64,000 nt of DNA from Siphonodentalium dalli (taxonomy: Eukaryota; Mollusca; Scaphopoda; Gadilida; Siphonodentaliidae). The stretch's first letter is position 1. Every line of letters starts with the position of its first letter. The notes beneath the pieces were generated by a model. That model saw only the letters and a program-made list of their open reading frames with translations. It had not been told where the DNA came from and did not search any database. The stretch covers positions 110,195,319 through 110,259,318 of the forward strand of contig CP136066.1 of NCBI GenBank assembly GCA_032622095.1. Direction: 5' to 3'. The position numbers and the translations under genes are program-made. This document shows, in pieces, positions 49,979-57,166 of this stretch.

Positions 49979-50242
49979 TTAAGAAAACACATGTAGCAAA
50001 TAATTCACAATGCCAACAATAGATTTAAAAAAAAAAAACACACTGAAATAAAACATGAGGGCCTCCATTCCCTTTATTGAGAAAGTAGATGTTACACATG
50101 CAGGAGCGTCATGGAATTGATCATCATCTAATGTTTCGTCGAAACTATCGTCGACAAATTGATCAACAGCAGGCCGTCTAATCCATGATGGTGTTGTGTC
50201 CAACTCTATCGCGCTGATCAATCGTTCCCGAACACTATTCAT
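49979..50242 (-). CDS. Small acidic protein with C-terminal membrane segment (hypothetical)
   Basis: The only minus-strand candidate in the element. I start it at the ATG at 50240-50242 (MNSVRERLISAI), giving about 87 residues. Residues 1-60 are acidic, with a D/E-rich cluster (DDSFDETLDDDQFHD), and look like real coding sequence. Residues ~65-87 are strongly hydrophobic (FYFSVFFFF...), like a tail anchor, but this part overlaps an A-run and may be chance read-through beyond a splice site. It lies divergently from the ATPase gene, sharing the ~440-base region between them. I do not recognise a family. Polinton-type elements often carry lineage-specific accessory genes in such positions. Confidence 0.35.
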   Translation of the reverse strand: MNSVRERLISAIELDTTPSWIRRPAVDQFVDDSFDETLDDDQFHDAPACVTSTFSIKGMEALMFYFSVFFFFKSIVGIVNYLLHVFS

Positions 50243-50681
50243 GTCCTCTACCAATGTTTATAGTTGAACTATCTGTTCAACACGATAAAATCCTCTTTTT
50301 TTTACCGCAAACTTAAATTTACATGATATATCAACACCCTTCCGCGCCCCTATGTGGTAAATTTTTTATTTCAACTGGCTTTAGATTGGTTCCGCCATAT
50401 TAAACAGAGGTGACAGTTCGTAATGGATTAGCATGGAGTCGACAATGGGCGGTGGTCGACAACAGGTAGTAAAATTTGAATTCAATAGGTGTTTCGCGAC
50501 ATTAAACTGCCGATACGGTTTGTAACGCGATAGCATCGAGTCGACAAAGCGTGTGATTATATATGGCTACCCACTGTTATGTATACATCAGATTCTCTCT
50601 TGTCAATTTTGCCGGACATCCAGTGTGTGGGAAAACAAATTGTGTTTTACTGAATTAAAGAGCGTTTGACAATAAAACACA
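50243..50681 (+). promoter_or_regulatory. Intergenic region upstream of the late-type gene cluster
   Basis: About 440 bases ahead of the first capsid-cluster gene. They contain a degenerate direct repeat (ATTAAACAGAGGTGACAGTT...TAGCATGGAGTCGACAA near 50398-50442, and ATTAAACTGCCGATACGGTT...TAGCATCGAGTCGACAA near 50501-50548). The motif TTAAAGAGCGTTTGACAAT lies at 50655-50673, ten bases before the ATG. The same AAAGAGCGTTT motif recurs at several other places in the element. A promoter role is inference from position. Confidence 0.35.
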
Positions 50682-51278
50682 ATGAAAACGTACAATTACG
50701 TATGTTTTAAGGATATATTTAGGGCCATTATTAATGGTCCATCTGCGTGTGGGAAATCTACGTTTATATATAGTTTAATCGAAAATAAAGATAAATTAAT
50801 GTTCCCAGTTCCGGAAAAAATAACTTATGTAACTCCTAATTGTGATCAACAGGTGTCTGATAATGTAGAATTAGTAAACCAAATTCCAGAATCGTTGTGC
50901 GATTGCGATTTATTAATATTGGATGATATGGATCATATTGACAAAGAGATCGATAATGTAACAGATATATTCGCTAGAAAATCACATCACGAAGGATGTA
51001 GTGTGGTATACGTGACGCATAATCTTTTTGAAAGAAAATGTAGAAAATTATCGTTAAACGCGAATTATTTTATTTTATTCAAATCTCCTAGAGATTGTGG
51101 TCAGATAAATTTCTTATCTACCCAATGCGGTATTAATAATTTATCAAAAGCATATAAATTGTGTACAACAGATCCATATTCTCATTTACTGGTGGATTTC
51201 AACCAAACTTGTCCAGATAACCTTCGATTGAGATCAGACGTGCTCAGTGAAAATCCTACGATATGGGCCCCAGCGTGA
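50682..51278 (+). CDS. FtsK/HerA-type (A32-like) DNA-packaging ATPase
   Basis: The genome-packaging motor ATPase that pumps viral DNA into the capsid. The 198-residue protein has a Walker A loop GPSACGKST (residues 19-27), Walker B LLILDD (77-82) and a following SVVYVTHNLFE block (107-117). In the A32-like family this last block, with the SLNANYFILFKSPRD stretch behind it, holds the sensor region. This layout is typical of Polinton, adintovirus and virophage packaging ATPases. At 198 residues it is compact but has all core motifs. It is first in the + strand cluster and overlaps the next ORF by 16 bases. The ATG at 50682 is chosen because it is the first in frame and leaves ~18 residues before Walker A, as usual in this family. 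Confidence 0.93.
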   Translation: MKTYNYVCFKDIFRAIINGPSACGKSTFIYSLIENKDKLMFPVPEKITYVTPNCDQQVSDNVELVNQIPESLCDCDLLILDDMDHIDKEIDNVTDIFARKSHHEGCSVVYVTHNLFERKCRKLSLNANYFILFKSPRDCGQINFLSTQCGINNLSKAYKLCTTDPYSHLLVDFNQTCPDNLRLRSDVLSENPTIWAPA

Positions 51279-51580
51279 AATTAAGAAAAAATGCCAAATA
51301 TTTGAGAAACATGTTACGCACTGGAGACGTGAGGGCATTAAACAGACCGAGATTAGACAGTCTATCTGAATGTTGTAATAATTTGCTTAAAGGAAATGTA
51401 CCAATTTCGTCTAAAATTAAAGCTAATTTAAGACCATTTAAAAGTTCTATTCGTCATTTGTCAAAGAAGTCTAATCCTGTTAAAAGCAGGAAAAAAAATT
51501 TACAACACGGCGGTTTTTTGGCTGCACTGGCTGCTAGTTTAATTCCTGTTTTAGGAGATATTTTAGGCAAAGTTTTCTGA
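51263..51580 (+). CDS. Small basic virion-core-type protein with GGF-hydrophobic tail
   Basis: A 105-residue protein: a Lys/Arg-rich body (residues 6-78), then QHGGF (81-85) and a hydrophobic C-terminus (85-105: LAALAASLIPVLGDI...). Basic proteins ending in a GGF-plus-hydrophobic helix are recurrent in Polintons and adintoviruses, where they have been compared to adenovirus core protein X/mu or membrane-active peptides. I make that comparison by pattern only. It probably binds packaged DNA or disturbs membranes at entry (inference). The start overlaps the ATPase end by 16 bases (ATATGGGCC context), and its stop is followed within two bases by the next ATG, suggesting coupled expression. Confidence 0.7.
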   Translation: MGPSVKLRKNAKYLRNMLRTGDVRALNRPRLDSLSECCNNLLKGNVPISSKIKANLRPFKSSIRHLSKKSNPVKSRKKNLQHGGFLAALAASLIPVLGDILGKVF

Positions 51581-51582
51581 AT

Positions 51583-52206
51583 ATGGAAAAAATGGTTTTG
51601 GTGCCTTTTAAGACTTTTGCAAACTGGCAAAATTCTCAGTCTATTCAATCGTTGAAAACAGAGGATGTGAGACAAAAAATGCATCAAATATTAGACGATA
51701 AAGATATGCCCGAGTCAGTTAAGAAAAGAAAAATTAATTCCACGTCTATTGAATATGACATGGCTAAGAATTCTATAAAAACAACGCCGATTCCAGTTAA
51801 AATCACGAAAGAGCCCGCCGGTGACGTCGCTTTATCTGAACCTAACCAAATTGATTTAGCGATTGAGAGTTTGCCAAAAATTTACCAGAAAAAAGGCTCG
51901 TTATTTTTATCGCATTTAAAAAGAATGCCAGGAATTGACATTAACGACAGTGGAATGATTTCATTATCTGACAAGCCAATCGGAAGCATAACTGATTTGG
52001 TAAATGATATAATACCTTCTAGCAAGGTCAGGAAACCCAGTGCACTTAGAAATTGGGATAGTTTGTCCCGATCATTACGAGATAATAATATACCAACACA
52101 TTTCATAGGAAATAAATTTCGTAAAGCAGATCTGATGGTTGCAGATGCCCCCAAAGGCAAAAAACAGAAGCATTTTAAATGGACATCAGACTCCTCGTCA
52201 AATTGA
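51583..52206 (+). CDS. Conserved Polinton protein of unknown function
   Basis: 207 residues. The N-terminus (MEKMVLVPF) and a block at residues ~92-180 match a pattern I know from many invertebrate Polinton-like elements: LPKIYQKKGSLFLSHLKRMPGI, a short 'DSGMISLSDKPI' strand region, ITDLVNDI, then a helical segment ending NIPTHFIGNKFRK. The middle ~45-90 is low in conservation and charged. The pattern suggests a small helical DNA-binding fold, but no function is established to my knowledge. It starts two bases after the preceding stop and overlaps the integrase by 62 bases in another frame. Intact, no frameshift. Confidence 0.7.
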   Translation: MEKMVLVPFKTFANWQNSQSIQSLKTEDVRQKMHQILDDKDMPESVKKRKINSTSIEYDMAKNSIKTTPIPVKITKEPAGDVALSEPNQIDLAIESLPKIYQKKGSLFLSHLKRMPGIDINDSGMISLSDKPIGSITDLVNDIIPSSKVRKPSALRNWDSLSRSLRDNNIPTHFIGNKFRKADLMVADAPKGKKQKHFKWTSDSSSN

Positions 52207-53263
52207 TAATATATTATCATCGATTTATTATGATGCATCTCACCGCTCATCCTACGGATCTGAATATAATTTGTATAAGGAAGTAAAAAAAAAAATATCG
52301 AGAAAAAATGTTCGACTTTGGTTACAAAAACAAAATTCGTACTCGTTGCATAGGCCGAAACGAATAATATTTCCTAGGTCAAGAACAGAGTCTTATTCTG
52401 TAAATAATATATGGCAGATGGATTTGAGTGATGTGCGAAATATATCCAAGCAAAACGATGGTTATTGCTACCTGTTGTTTTGCATTGATTGCTTTTCAAG
52501 ATTTTTAATTGTTAAACCATTAAAGAACAAGACTGGTGTTTCCATAATGAAGGCTTTAGAAATGATTTTTAAACAGCGCAAACGACCGAACGGTATACAT
52601 GTTGATCGCGGAACCGAGTTCTACAACGCTAACGTTAAGCAATTTCTGAAGAAGAATGGTGTACATTTATATTCTACGGGAAATTATGACACGAAAGCCG
52701 CTTTGGTTGAGAGAGTACAACGCTCTTTAAAGTCTAAAATGTATAAATATTTCTTCAAATCTAAATCTATGCGCTATTTAACAGTTTTGCCTAAATTGGT
52801 GAATTCATATAATTCGAAGATACACAGAGCGATTAAAATGGCACCGAAAGATGTGTCGTGTTTGACATCGCAAGCAATTGCAGCTAGAAATGAATCGAAG
52901 ACTTATAAATTACCACTTACAAAAGCAAAATTTAAAGTGGGAGAGAGCGTTCGCTTGGTAAAATTAAAAAATAAGTTTGAAAAGGGTTTTTTGGCCAATT
53001 ATACTTATGAAGTGTTTAAGATTACGTCTTTGGTACCTGGTTCTAAACCACATAGATATAAAATAGCTGATCTCAATTCAGAGGAAATATTGGGTACATT
53101 CTACGAGAGCGAGTTATCACCTGTAACGATTGATTCCGATACTATGTGGAAAATTGAACGTGTATTAGAACGAGACGGGGATCAAATAAAAGTTAGATGG
53201 AGCGGCTATCCAGCCAGTTTCGATTCGTACATTCCAAGAGAATGGATCACGACCTCAGATTAA
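52145..53263 (+). CDS. Retroviral-type (chromodomain) integrase
   Basis: A 372-residue integrase that inserts the linear element DNA into the host chromosome and makes the 6-bp target duplication. Catalytic D93 (QMDLSDV), D154 (VDRGTEFYN) and E189 (VERVQRSLK) form the DDE core, with 34 residues between the last two. Residues 15-80 are the usual Polinton N-terminal helical part (YYDASHRSSYG...ISRKNVRLWL...SLHRPKR); an HHCC zinc finger is not evident. Residues ~260-325 resemble an SH3-like/GPY region. Residues ~335-368 are a chromodomain (WKIERVLER...VRWSGY...REW), which can direct insertion to modified chromatin. I place the start at the ATG at 52145; an upstream TTG two codons earlier is less likely. 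It overlaps the previous ORF by 62 bases and the next by 22. Confidence 0.93.
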   Translation: MPPKAKNRSILNGHQTPRQIDNILSSIYYDASHRSSYGSEYNLYKEVKKKISRKNVRLWLQKQNSYSLHRPKRIIFPRSRTESYSVNNIWQMDLSDVRNISKQNDGYCYLLFCIDCFSRFLIVKPLKNKTGVSIMKALEMIFKQRKRPNGIHVDRGTEFYNANVKQFLKKNGVHLYSTGNYDTKAALVERVQRSLKSKMYKYFFKSKSMRYLTVLPKLVNSYNSKIHRAIKMAPKDVSCLTSQAIAARNESKTYKLPLTKAKFKVGESVRLVKLKNKFEKGFLANYTYEVFKITSLVPGSKPHRYKIADLNSEEILGTFYESELSPVTIDSDTMWKIERVLERDGDQIKVRWSGYPASFDSYIPREWITTSD

Positions 53264-53511
53264 AACGACAATCGTCAAAATGGACTTTTTTCAATAATAA
53301 AGTTTCCAAAGGACAGGTTGTGTATATCAGTCAAGTATTTTTGCTTTATATAGTATGTGTTTCTGCTATATTAAATATTAGTATACACGGCGTGGACACA
53401 CCGTCTATTTGGATTAGTTTACTATCGGGTTCTGTTGGACTTTTGTCTCCATCTCCTAAATTAAGTAAACATGGAAGCAACGGGCCTGTTTTCGGTGACT
53501 TTACCGTCTAA
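53242..53511 (+). CDS. Small membrane protein (Polinton-type)
   Basis: An 89-residue protein if started at the ATG at 53242 (MDHDLRLKRQ); an in-frame ATG at 53197 lies deep inside the integrase gene and is less likely. A first membrane segment (VVYISQVFLLYIVCVSAILNI) spans residues ~27-47, and a second hydrophobic stretch (IWISLLSGSVGLLS) residues ~56-69, followed by P-x-P-K-L and a polar tail. Short two-segment membrane proteins ending in a 'LLxPxPKL' phrase occur at the same place in other Polinton-like elements as I remember them. It may act in virion membrane contact or egress (inference). It overlaps the integrase by 22 bases and the next gene by 41. Confidence 0.55.
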   Translation: MDHDLRLKRQSSKWTFFNNKVSKGQVVYISQVFLLYIVCVSAILNISIHGVDTPSIWISLLSGSVGLLSPSPKLSKHGSNGPVFGDFTV

Positions 53512-54559
53512 TGTTTCTGGTGATTTATTCAGAAATTCACTATCTGAATATACCGTGAGTTTGCCTAGTGAGATTCGGTTACAGGAGGATGATTGGTGTG
53601 TAGCTTTATCATCAGCCATTATTCCAACCAGATTTAAAAGCCCGCTCCTGGAACAAAGAAATTTTACCTTTTCCACAGATGATCAATCTTATGCATTTGT
53701 TTATGGAATAGTGGTGGATATGAATTTCTTGACGCCAGAAACTGATTTACCAATTGTTAGAGATCCCAATTACGGTATTATTGCTAGGAAACTTCGGGTT
53801 AAAGGTCCGATTAGATGGAGGAAAAGTGTATTTACAAAGATTGAATATGGTGTTATTTTTGATGACAAATGTTCGTTCGAAGATTTGATAGATAGGATGC
53901 AATTAGTTCAACGAAAATTAATTTTGCATTTTTACAAAGATTCTGAATTTATGTCAGAATTAGAAAAGACGAAATATAAATTAATCGAACCAGGTTTGAA
54001 TTCAATCGATGCGAAAGAGTCCCAAACCATATTTGAGGATTTAATCGGGGATGTAGTTATTGACATTAAGGTGAGAAAACGTCAAAACGTGAACTACCTT
54101 TGTTTCACTAGAATGGCAAACCATACAAGCATGTCTCGTTATTCGTTGGCGATGGATTTGCAAATTACAAGGACTTCTGAATTGGGATATCTGCTTAATT
54201 TGCGTGAAAATTATCAACTAAAATTAAAAGATACCGGTGGAAAATCCAAAGACTGTTTTTTAATTGTAACTAATCAATTGGATCATATAGACGCTCTTTA
54301 TATTTATTCAGATATATGTACACATAGTATAGTAGGCGATTCTAATTCACAATTATTGAAAGTAATATGCCCACGTTCTGATGATATTGTATCAACAACA
54401 TATTATGAATTCGCAAATTTGCAATTTTTTCCTATACATCATAAGAATTTTGACACTATTTCGATATATATTCGTGATTCTACAGGTATGCCACCTCCTT
54501 GGACGGATTATGGTAAAACTGTTCTAGTTTTATTATTTAAACGCATTTTGATTGGATAA
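53471..54559 (+). CDS. Minor capsid / penton candidate
   Basis: A 362-residue protein with the N-terminal pattern FSVTLPSNVSGDLFRNSLSEY...SLPSEIRLQEDDWCVALSSAIIP (residues ~7-52), broken here for brevity. This N-terminal block recurs in invertebrate Polinton-like elements in a gene just upstream of the pVI-like and major capsid genes, the place held by penton/minor capsid proteins in adintoviruses. I therefore call it a minor capsid candidate, but the jelly-roll fold cannot be shown by reading. The middle (residues ~55-300) is beta-rich looking, without recognisable enzymatic motifs. The C-terminus contains a DSTGMPPPW phrase. It would form the vertices of the icosahedral shell (inference). 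The ATG at 53471 is the first in frame and lies 41 bases inside the membrane-protein ORF. Confidence 0.6.
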   Translation: MEATGLFSVTLPSNVSGDLFRNSLSEYTVSLPSEIRLQEDDWCVALSSAIIPTRFKSPLLEQRNFTFSTDDQSYAFVYGIVVDMNFLTPETDLPIVRDPNYGIIARKLRVKGPIRWRKSVFTKIEYGVIFDDKCSFEDLIDRMQLVQRKLILHFYKDSEFMSELEKTKYKLIEPGLNSIDAKESQTIFEDLIGDVVIDIKVRKRQNVNYLCFTRMANHTSMSRYSLAMDLQITRTSELGYLLNLRENYQLKLKDTGGKSKDCFLIVTNQLDHIDALYIYSDICTHSIVGDSNSQLLKVICPRSDDIVSTTYYEFANLQFFPIHHKNFDTISIYIRDSTGMPPPWTDYGKTVLVLLFKRILIG

Positions 54560-54612
54560 GGATTGATATTAAATATAAATGTATATAAATAGATGTTTCA
54601 TTATTTAAAGTT
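54560..54612 (+). promoter_or_regulatory. TATA-like sequence before the pVI-like gene
   Basis: One of only two gaps of ~50 bases inside the cluster. GTATATAAATAG at 54581-54592 lies 21 bases before the ATG at 54613, in a leader without other features. It is close to the start codon for a metazoan TATA box, so it could be chance in AT-rich DNA. Confidence 0.25.
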
Positions 54613-54978
54613 ATGGCGAATAGTCCTATTCCTATTTTTATAGGAGATAGGTATCAGAGAGGTTACGGACTTGGTTCTATTTTTGGTAAATTAGCCAGAT
54701 CAATTGCGCCAATTGCAAAAAATCTGGGAAAATCTCTTTTAACGAAAGGTTTAGAAACAGCCTCTAATGTTGGTAGTGATATATTGAGTGGGCAAAATTT
54801 ATCAGAATCTATTCGAAATCGAGGTAAAGAAGCAGCTTTAGATCTTTTACGGCCTAAACGTAAATTACAATATAATTCGGATATTCCATCAAAACGACGT
54901 AAATTACAAGAATATTCGGATATTCCTTCAAAAAGACGTAGGAAGAGACGAAAAACAAAACGTGATATTTTTGAATAA
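54613..54978 (+). CDS. Adenovirus pVI-like minor virion protein
   Basis: 121 residues in two parts. Residues 10-75 are Gly/Leu/Ala-rich and could form amphipathic helices (GYGLGSIFGKLARSIAPIAK, LLTKGLETASNVGSDILSGQ). This resembles the membrane-active internal proteins that sit between the penton and hexon genes in adintoviruses and other Polintons, and are likened to adenovirus pVI or to core proteins. Residues 80-118 are strongly basic, with two copies of SDIPSKRR (89-96 and 102-109), probably a DNA-binding or nuclear-targeting tail. It stops exactly where the major capsid gene starts (TAAATG at 54976-54981). Assignment rests on position and composition, not on catalytic residues. Confidence 0.65.
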   Translation: MANSPIPIFIGDRYQRGYGLGSIFGKLARSIAPIAKNLGKSLLTKGLETASNVGSDILSGQNLSESIRNRGKEAALDLLRPKRKLQYNSDIPSKRRKLQEYSDIPSKRRRKRRKTKRDIFE

Positions 54979-56286
54979 ATGAATCCCAACAGCTGTCCAG
55001 TTTCTAAGAGCGAGGTGGATGTTTTTGAAATTCCGCCTACTGTGGTAACTATAACAGACGGTTCATTTACAGAGAAACATCCATCGAATTCAAATTATTC
55101 AAATAGTAACGTACTAGAGTTCTTTTTAGAGTCTCCATCTGCACATTATGTTGATCTTTCGGAAAGTTATTTGCAAACCGACGTTAAAATATCGAAAACC
55201 GATGGAACCGTTTTCGCAGGCGATCAACACGCATTTCCAATAAATAATTTTCTTCATTCTTTATTCGAGAGAGCTGATTTATTATTAAACGGTGTAGAAT
55301 GTGGAGTTGGTCGATATTATGCTTATAGATCTTACATAGAAACTTTCTTAAGTTCTACAAGAGAAAATCAATTAGAGAGAACAACTTTATTTATACCTCA
55401 GAAAGGTGGGACTTTGGATGATGTACCGGCAGACATTGCCAGAGGTAGGCAGTTACTTGGAATAATTAAAGACGGTAATATTGGAAAAAAAATTCAATTA
55501 TGCGGTAAACTACATTTGGACATGTTTAATCAACCAAAATTGTTAATTCCAAACGTACCCATAAAACTCAGACTGCATAGATCAAAGCCTACTTTTTGTT
55601 TACAAGGTAGTGCTGGTGATTATAAGATTGAGCTGTCAGATACTAAATTGTTTGTACGAACCGTAGAGTTAAGTGATGTCACTTCAAATGAAATAAGCAA
55701 AAAGTTATTAAGTGGAACCAATGCTCAATATCCTTTGGATAGAGTTTCGTTAAAAACATTTAGCGTAGCACCTAGGACTTTAAGCTTGATTAAAGACGAT
55801 TTGTTTTTGGGTGATCCATTTCTTCCTAAGAGAGTGTTAATATTTTTAGTAGATAATACAGCATTTAATGGTACTATAGCATCTTCTCCTTTTAATTTTA
55901 AACATTATGATTGCTACGAAATGGAATTGTCTGTTAATGGTAAAACCGTGAATGGGCATAAATACGAACAAACTTTCGATGATGATTTATATGTAGGTTC
56001 ATATTACACATTTTTGAATTCTATAAATAAATTATATTGCGAGCAATCTTTCAGAGTTAGCTTTTTTGATTATGCCAATGGTTTTACAACTTTCGGTTTT
56101 GATTTAACTGCAGATCATAATGCTGATAGTTTAGTTTGGCATCCAAAACAGCGAGGTAGTGCACGGTTAAGTGCAAAATTTTCAACAGCTTTACCAGATA
56201 CAGTAAATGTAATAGTATATGCCGAATACGATAGTTCTATAGAAATTAGCGGGGAACGTAGCGTTTACACGGGTGGAATATTTTAA
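54979..56286 (+). CDS. Major capsid protein (double jelly-roll, hexon-like)
   Basis: A 435-residue protein that builds the icosahedral capsid as pseudo-hexameric trimers. Signature blocks of the Polinton major capsid family are clear. Residues ~85-125 read FPINNFLHSLFERADLLLNG, then YYAYRSYIETFLSS. Residues ~390-418 read GSARLSAKFSTALPDTV followed by VIVYAEYD. Many invertebrate database entries of this family are labelled F54H12.2-like. Two jelly-roll domains would lie at roughly 50-215 and 225-425. Length is in the usual range, no frame breaks are seen, and the start ATG abuts the preceding stop. The protease gene follows after four bases, as expected for a structural module. Confidence 0.92.
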   Translation: MNPNSCPVSKSEVDVFEIPPTVVTITDGSFTEKHPSNSNYSNSNVLEFFLESPSAHYVDLSESYLQTDVKISKTDGTVFAGDQHAFPINNFLHSLFERADLLLNGVECGVGRYYAYRSYIETFLSSTRENQLERTTLFIPQKGGTLDDVPADIARGRQLLGIIKDGNIGKKIQLCGKLHLDMFNQPKLLIPNVPIKLRLHRSKPTFCLQGSAGDYKIELSDTKLFVRTVELSDVTSNEISKKLLSGTNAQYPLDRVSLKTFSVAPRTLSLIKDDLFLGDPFLPKRVLIFLVDNTAFNGTIASSPFNFKHYDCYEMELSVNGKTVNGHKYEQTFDDDLYVGSYYTFLNSINKLYCEQSFRVSFFDYANGFTTFGFDLTADHNADSLVWHPKQRGSARLSAKFSTALPDTVNVIVYAEYDSSIEISGERSVYTGGIF

Positions 56287-56290
56287 CATT

Positions 56291-56743
56291 ATGTTGAGCA
56301 ACTTAGATATATCTGATGCATTAAAATCAGACTCAGTTTTGAATTCTATGATAATAGGCGTTTATGCTTTGGACGAATTACCTGATACTATTAAGCCGAA
56401 CAGAGGTTTAATTTGTAATACTGACCCATCTTGGTTAGATGGTGAACATTGGATATGTATATGGAAACGCGATGATAATTTTATAATATATTTTGATCCT
56501 ATCGGATTACCTCCATCTGAGCAGTTGAAAAATATGTTAGCTAAATATGGTAGATTGTATTATAGTACAAATTATATTCAACATATATCTTCTTTTTTGT
56601 GTGGTTATTTCGTATTATATTATTTGTATCATACTTGTAGAGGATTGGACTGTCTATACGTTTTAAATAAACCCGGTTTTCATAATGATACTTACGTTTA
56701 TAATTGGTGTAAACAACATCTACCCGTGTTGTTCGATATTTAG
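56291..56743 (+). CDS. Adenain-like cysteine protease
   Basis: A 150-residue maturation protease that cleaves capsid precursors during virion assembly. The catalytic triad is H53 (GEHWICIW), D69 (YFDPIG) and C104 (SFLCGYFVLYY). Q97, seven residues before the Cys, fits the oxyanion-hole Gln of adenovirus protease. N-terminal GVYALDELP and the 'W-x-D-GEHW' context are typical of Polinton proteases. The start is the ATG at 56291; the open frame extends 18 bases upstream from a GTG, but that lies inside the capsid gene. It is slightly shorter than adenain but complete around the active site. Together with the capsid gene it forms the conserved structural module of adintovirus-type elements. Confidence 0.92.
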   Translation: MLSNLDISDALKSDSVLNSMIIGVYALDELPDTIKPNRGLICNTDPSWLDGEHWICIWKRDDNFIIYFDPIGLPPSEQLKNMLAKYGRLYYSTNYIQHISSFLCGYFVLYYLYHTCRGLDCLYVLNKPGFHNDTYVYNWCKQHLPVLFDI

Positions 56744-56796
56744 TTTTTTTTTGTGCTATAAATGAAATGCTTTTTTATAATATTTTTAAAATCAAA
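56744..56796 (+). promoter_or_regulatory. Leader with TATAAA before the zinc-knuckle gene
   Basis: A T-rich gap containing GCTATAAATG at 56755-56764. The ATG at 56767 would add ten hydrophobic residues to the next protein. I prefer the ATG at 56797, preceded by ATCAAA. Function of the TATAAA is inference. Confidence 0.25.
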
Positions 56797-57054
56797 ATGT
56801 CTTCTGACAGTGAATTCGAAGTTTCTCAGAAAGGAAAGAACAGAGGGAGTTTAAAAAGAAAACTTTTAGATAATTTGGCTGATATAGAAGAGATAGGACA
56901 ACAAATTTCAATATTAGCTGATAAAAATGCTAAAATTTTGTATAGGATATCTAAATTGAATTCAGCTGATAAATTTAAAAAGACTCGTGTTAGATGTTAT
57001 GAATGTAACGGAGATCATTTAAGACCAGACTGTCCATATCTTAAAAAAGATTGA
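56797..57054 (+). CDS. Zinc-knuckle protein (hypothetical)
   Basis: 85 residues from the ATG at 56797 (MSSDSEFEVS), or 95 from the ATG at 56767. It has an acidic start and a basic patch (KGKNRGSLKRK, 12-22). A predicted helix with heptad-like hydrophobics follows (LLDNLADIEEIGQQISIL, 23-40). A C-terminal knuckle is C67-X2-C70-X3-H74-X4-C79 (CYEC, GDHLRPDCP). Retroviral-type zinc knuckles have X4 before the His, so this one is one residue short. A nucleic-acid-binding role, for example genome or RNA binding, is likely. It is the last gene of the cluster, and an AATAAA lies ~190 bases downstream at 57245 inside the TIR. Confidence 0.6.
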   Translation: MSSDSEFEVSQKGKNRGSLKRKLLDNLADIEEIGQQISILADKNAKILYRISKLNSADKFKKTRVRCYECNGDHLRPDCPYLKKD

Positions 57055-57166
57055 TTTGATTATGTTTGTTTTATGATATATTTAATATATATTGATCAAA
57101 ATATTGATATAATTGTGTTTGTTTATGATATATATTATTAATATTCATTAAAGGAACTAAAGTGTT
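57055..57166. other. Short AT-rich spacer between last gene and right TIR
   Basis: Contains two degenerate 'TTTGTTTATGATATAT' phrases near 57064 and 57118. The left-arm similarity fades out here (ATTAAAGGAACTAAAGTGTT). Confidence 0.5.

Noticed and set aside
52139-52144. Upstream TTG start for the integrase
   Set aside because: A normal ATG lies two codons downstream in the same frame.
51882-52250. Reverse-strand ORFs inside the viral cluster (also 51454-51687, 53461-53676, 54663-54989)
   Set aside because: They mirror genes on the + strand and show no motifs.
53197-53241. Upstream ATG for the small membrane protein
   Set aside because: It lies deep inside the integrase chromodomain and would add 15 polar residues with no family support; the ATG at 53242 fits the overlap pattern of the cluster better.
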